From Salaquimonas pukyongi (GTDB lineage Bacteria; Pseudomonadota; Alphaproteobacteria; Rhizobiales; Rhizobiaceae): a stretch of 64,000 bases of DNA. Shown in pieces: positions 63,813 to 64,000 of the stretch (its first letter is position 1; each line of letters starts with the position of its first letter). The notes beneath the pieces are model-generated. The model did no database searches. It saw only the letters and a list, made by a program, of their open reading frames with translations, and was not told the origin of the DNA. A program made the position numbers and the translations under genes. The stretch is taken from positions 62,001 through 126,000 of the forward strand of contig NZ_CP019044.1 in NCBI RefSeq assembly GCF_001953055.1, read 5' to 3'.

Positions 63813-63979
63813 AAGCCCCGCTATTGACCGGCTGGCAGGGCATGCCATGGCGGTCTGAGAGCGAAAGCTCCCCTGCTTTTCCTGATCCCTCGATATTCGG
63901 GCCCTTGTTTTTGGGATGGACCGGGAATGTCTTCGGCAGGCGGGGCTTTTCTGTTTGTTTTGAACACTGGAGAACGCAA
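63813..63979 (+). promoter_or_regulatory. Structured leader before rpmI, possible attenuator
   Basis: AAGCCCCGC at 63813-63821 is the exact complement of GCGGGGCTT at 63940-63948, which is followed by TTCTGTTTGTTTT, as in a terminator. Between them lie a hairpin GACCG-N2-TGGCA / TGCCA-N3-CGGTC (63826-63855) and a GAGC-GAAA-GCTC tetraloop hairpin (63859-63870). Ribosomal protein leaders with feedback control are known for rpmI-rplT in other bacteria. This one I do not recognise; control by L20 is inference. Confidence 0.55.
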
Positions 63980-64000
63980 ATGCCCAAGATGAAGACGAAG
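63980..64000 (+). CDS. rpmI: Ribosomal protein L35, first seven codons (cut by window edge)
   Basis: The window ends seven codons into this gene. The visible start MPKMKTK is the invariant beginning of bL35, and GGAG precedes the ATG by 7 nt. The place shortly downstream of infC and the leader described above agree with the infC-rpmI-rplT order. Confidence 0.9.

Overview
The window is about 64 kb of GC-rich DNA from an alphaproteobacterium, most likely of the order Hyphomicrobiales (Rhizobiales). Several features agree on this. There is an SOS box of the alphaproteobacterial GAAC-N7-GAAC type in front of imuA-imuB-dnaE2. MbfA sits behind an Irr/ICE-like dyad. infC uses an ATT start codon and lies shortly upstream of rpmI. 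The queG / GST / uppP / NDUFA9-like / tRNA-Leu neighbourhood is familiar from this order. I see no integrase, transposase, plasmid gene, phage gene or CRISPR array. Most of the window looks chromosomal, with accessory metabolic cassettes set between housekeeping genes.

Layout. 0-2.7 kb: a tetR-led operon on the minus strand (VOC proteins, a periplasmic alpha/beta hydrolase, a GFA-type protein cut by the window edge) behind a perfect 22-bp palindrome. 2.9-10.4 kb: acetylpolyamine amidohydrolase, an SDR, queG, a GST, uppP, a TauE-type permease, an NDUFA9-like protein and tRNA-Leu(CAG). 10.7-33.1 kb: a phosphonate island (below). 33.3-37.4 kb: a diheme cytochrome, IorB and IorA (isoquinoline 1-oxidoreductase type) and a divergent TetR. 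37.5-38.9 kb: MmgE/PrpD. 38.9-44.7 kb: the SOS mutagenesis cassette imuA-imuB-dnaE2. 44.7-46.5 kb: lepA. 46.5-47.8 kb: non-coding DNA with inverted repeats. 47.8-49.8 kb: an autotransporter with six 46-residue HAF repeats. 50.1-55.2 kb: a YiiX-like hydrolase and a CecR-like TetR/HlyD/ABC exporter operon. 55.3-58.1 kb: mbfA, a cold-shock gene and several very small genes. 58.3-61.5 kb: a four-gene operon (hydrolase, DUF202, BenE, EamA). 61.7-64 kb: infC, a LysR regulator, a small secreted protein and a structured leader before rpmI.

The most interesting part is the phosphonate island. On the minus strand a Na/Pi-cotransporter-PhoU protein, phnW, phnA, phnY, a class III aminotransferase-like gene (probable pbfA) and a DMT permease lie in series. 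Together they would convert 2-aminoethylphosphonate, and its hydroxylated form, to acetate and phosphate, with the Na/Pi protein well placed to export surplus phosphate. A divergent LysR gene lies upstream. A 37-bp motif, identical at 28 positions with the same internal spacing, occurs in front of both phnW and the Na/Pi-LysR divergent promoter, which suggests one regulon. A phosphonate-monoester-hydrolase-type sulfatase and a complete Dpp-type ABC importer lie on one flank, and a complete Liv-type ABC importer on the other. I infer that this may be a wider scavenging system that also takes up and cleaves phosphonate esters.

Four otherwise normal genes (pbfA, iorB, prpD, the autotransporter) are each broken by one missing base, three of them in G/C homopolymers. 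This looks more like base-level sequence error than four independent pseudogenes, but it cannot be settled from the sequence alone.
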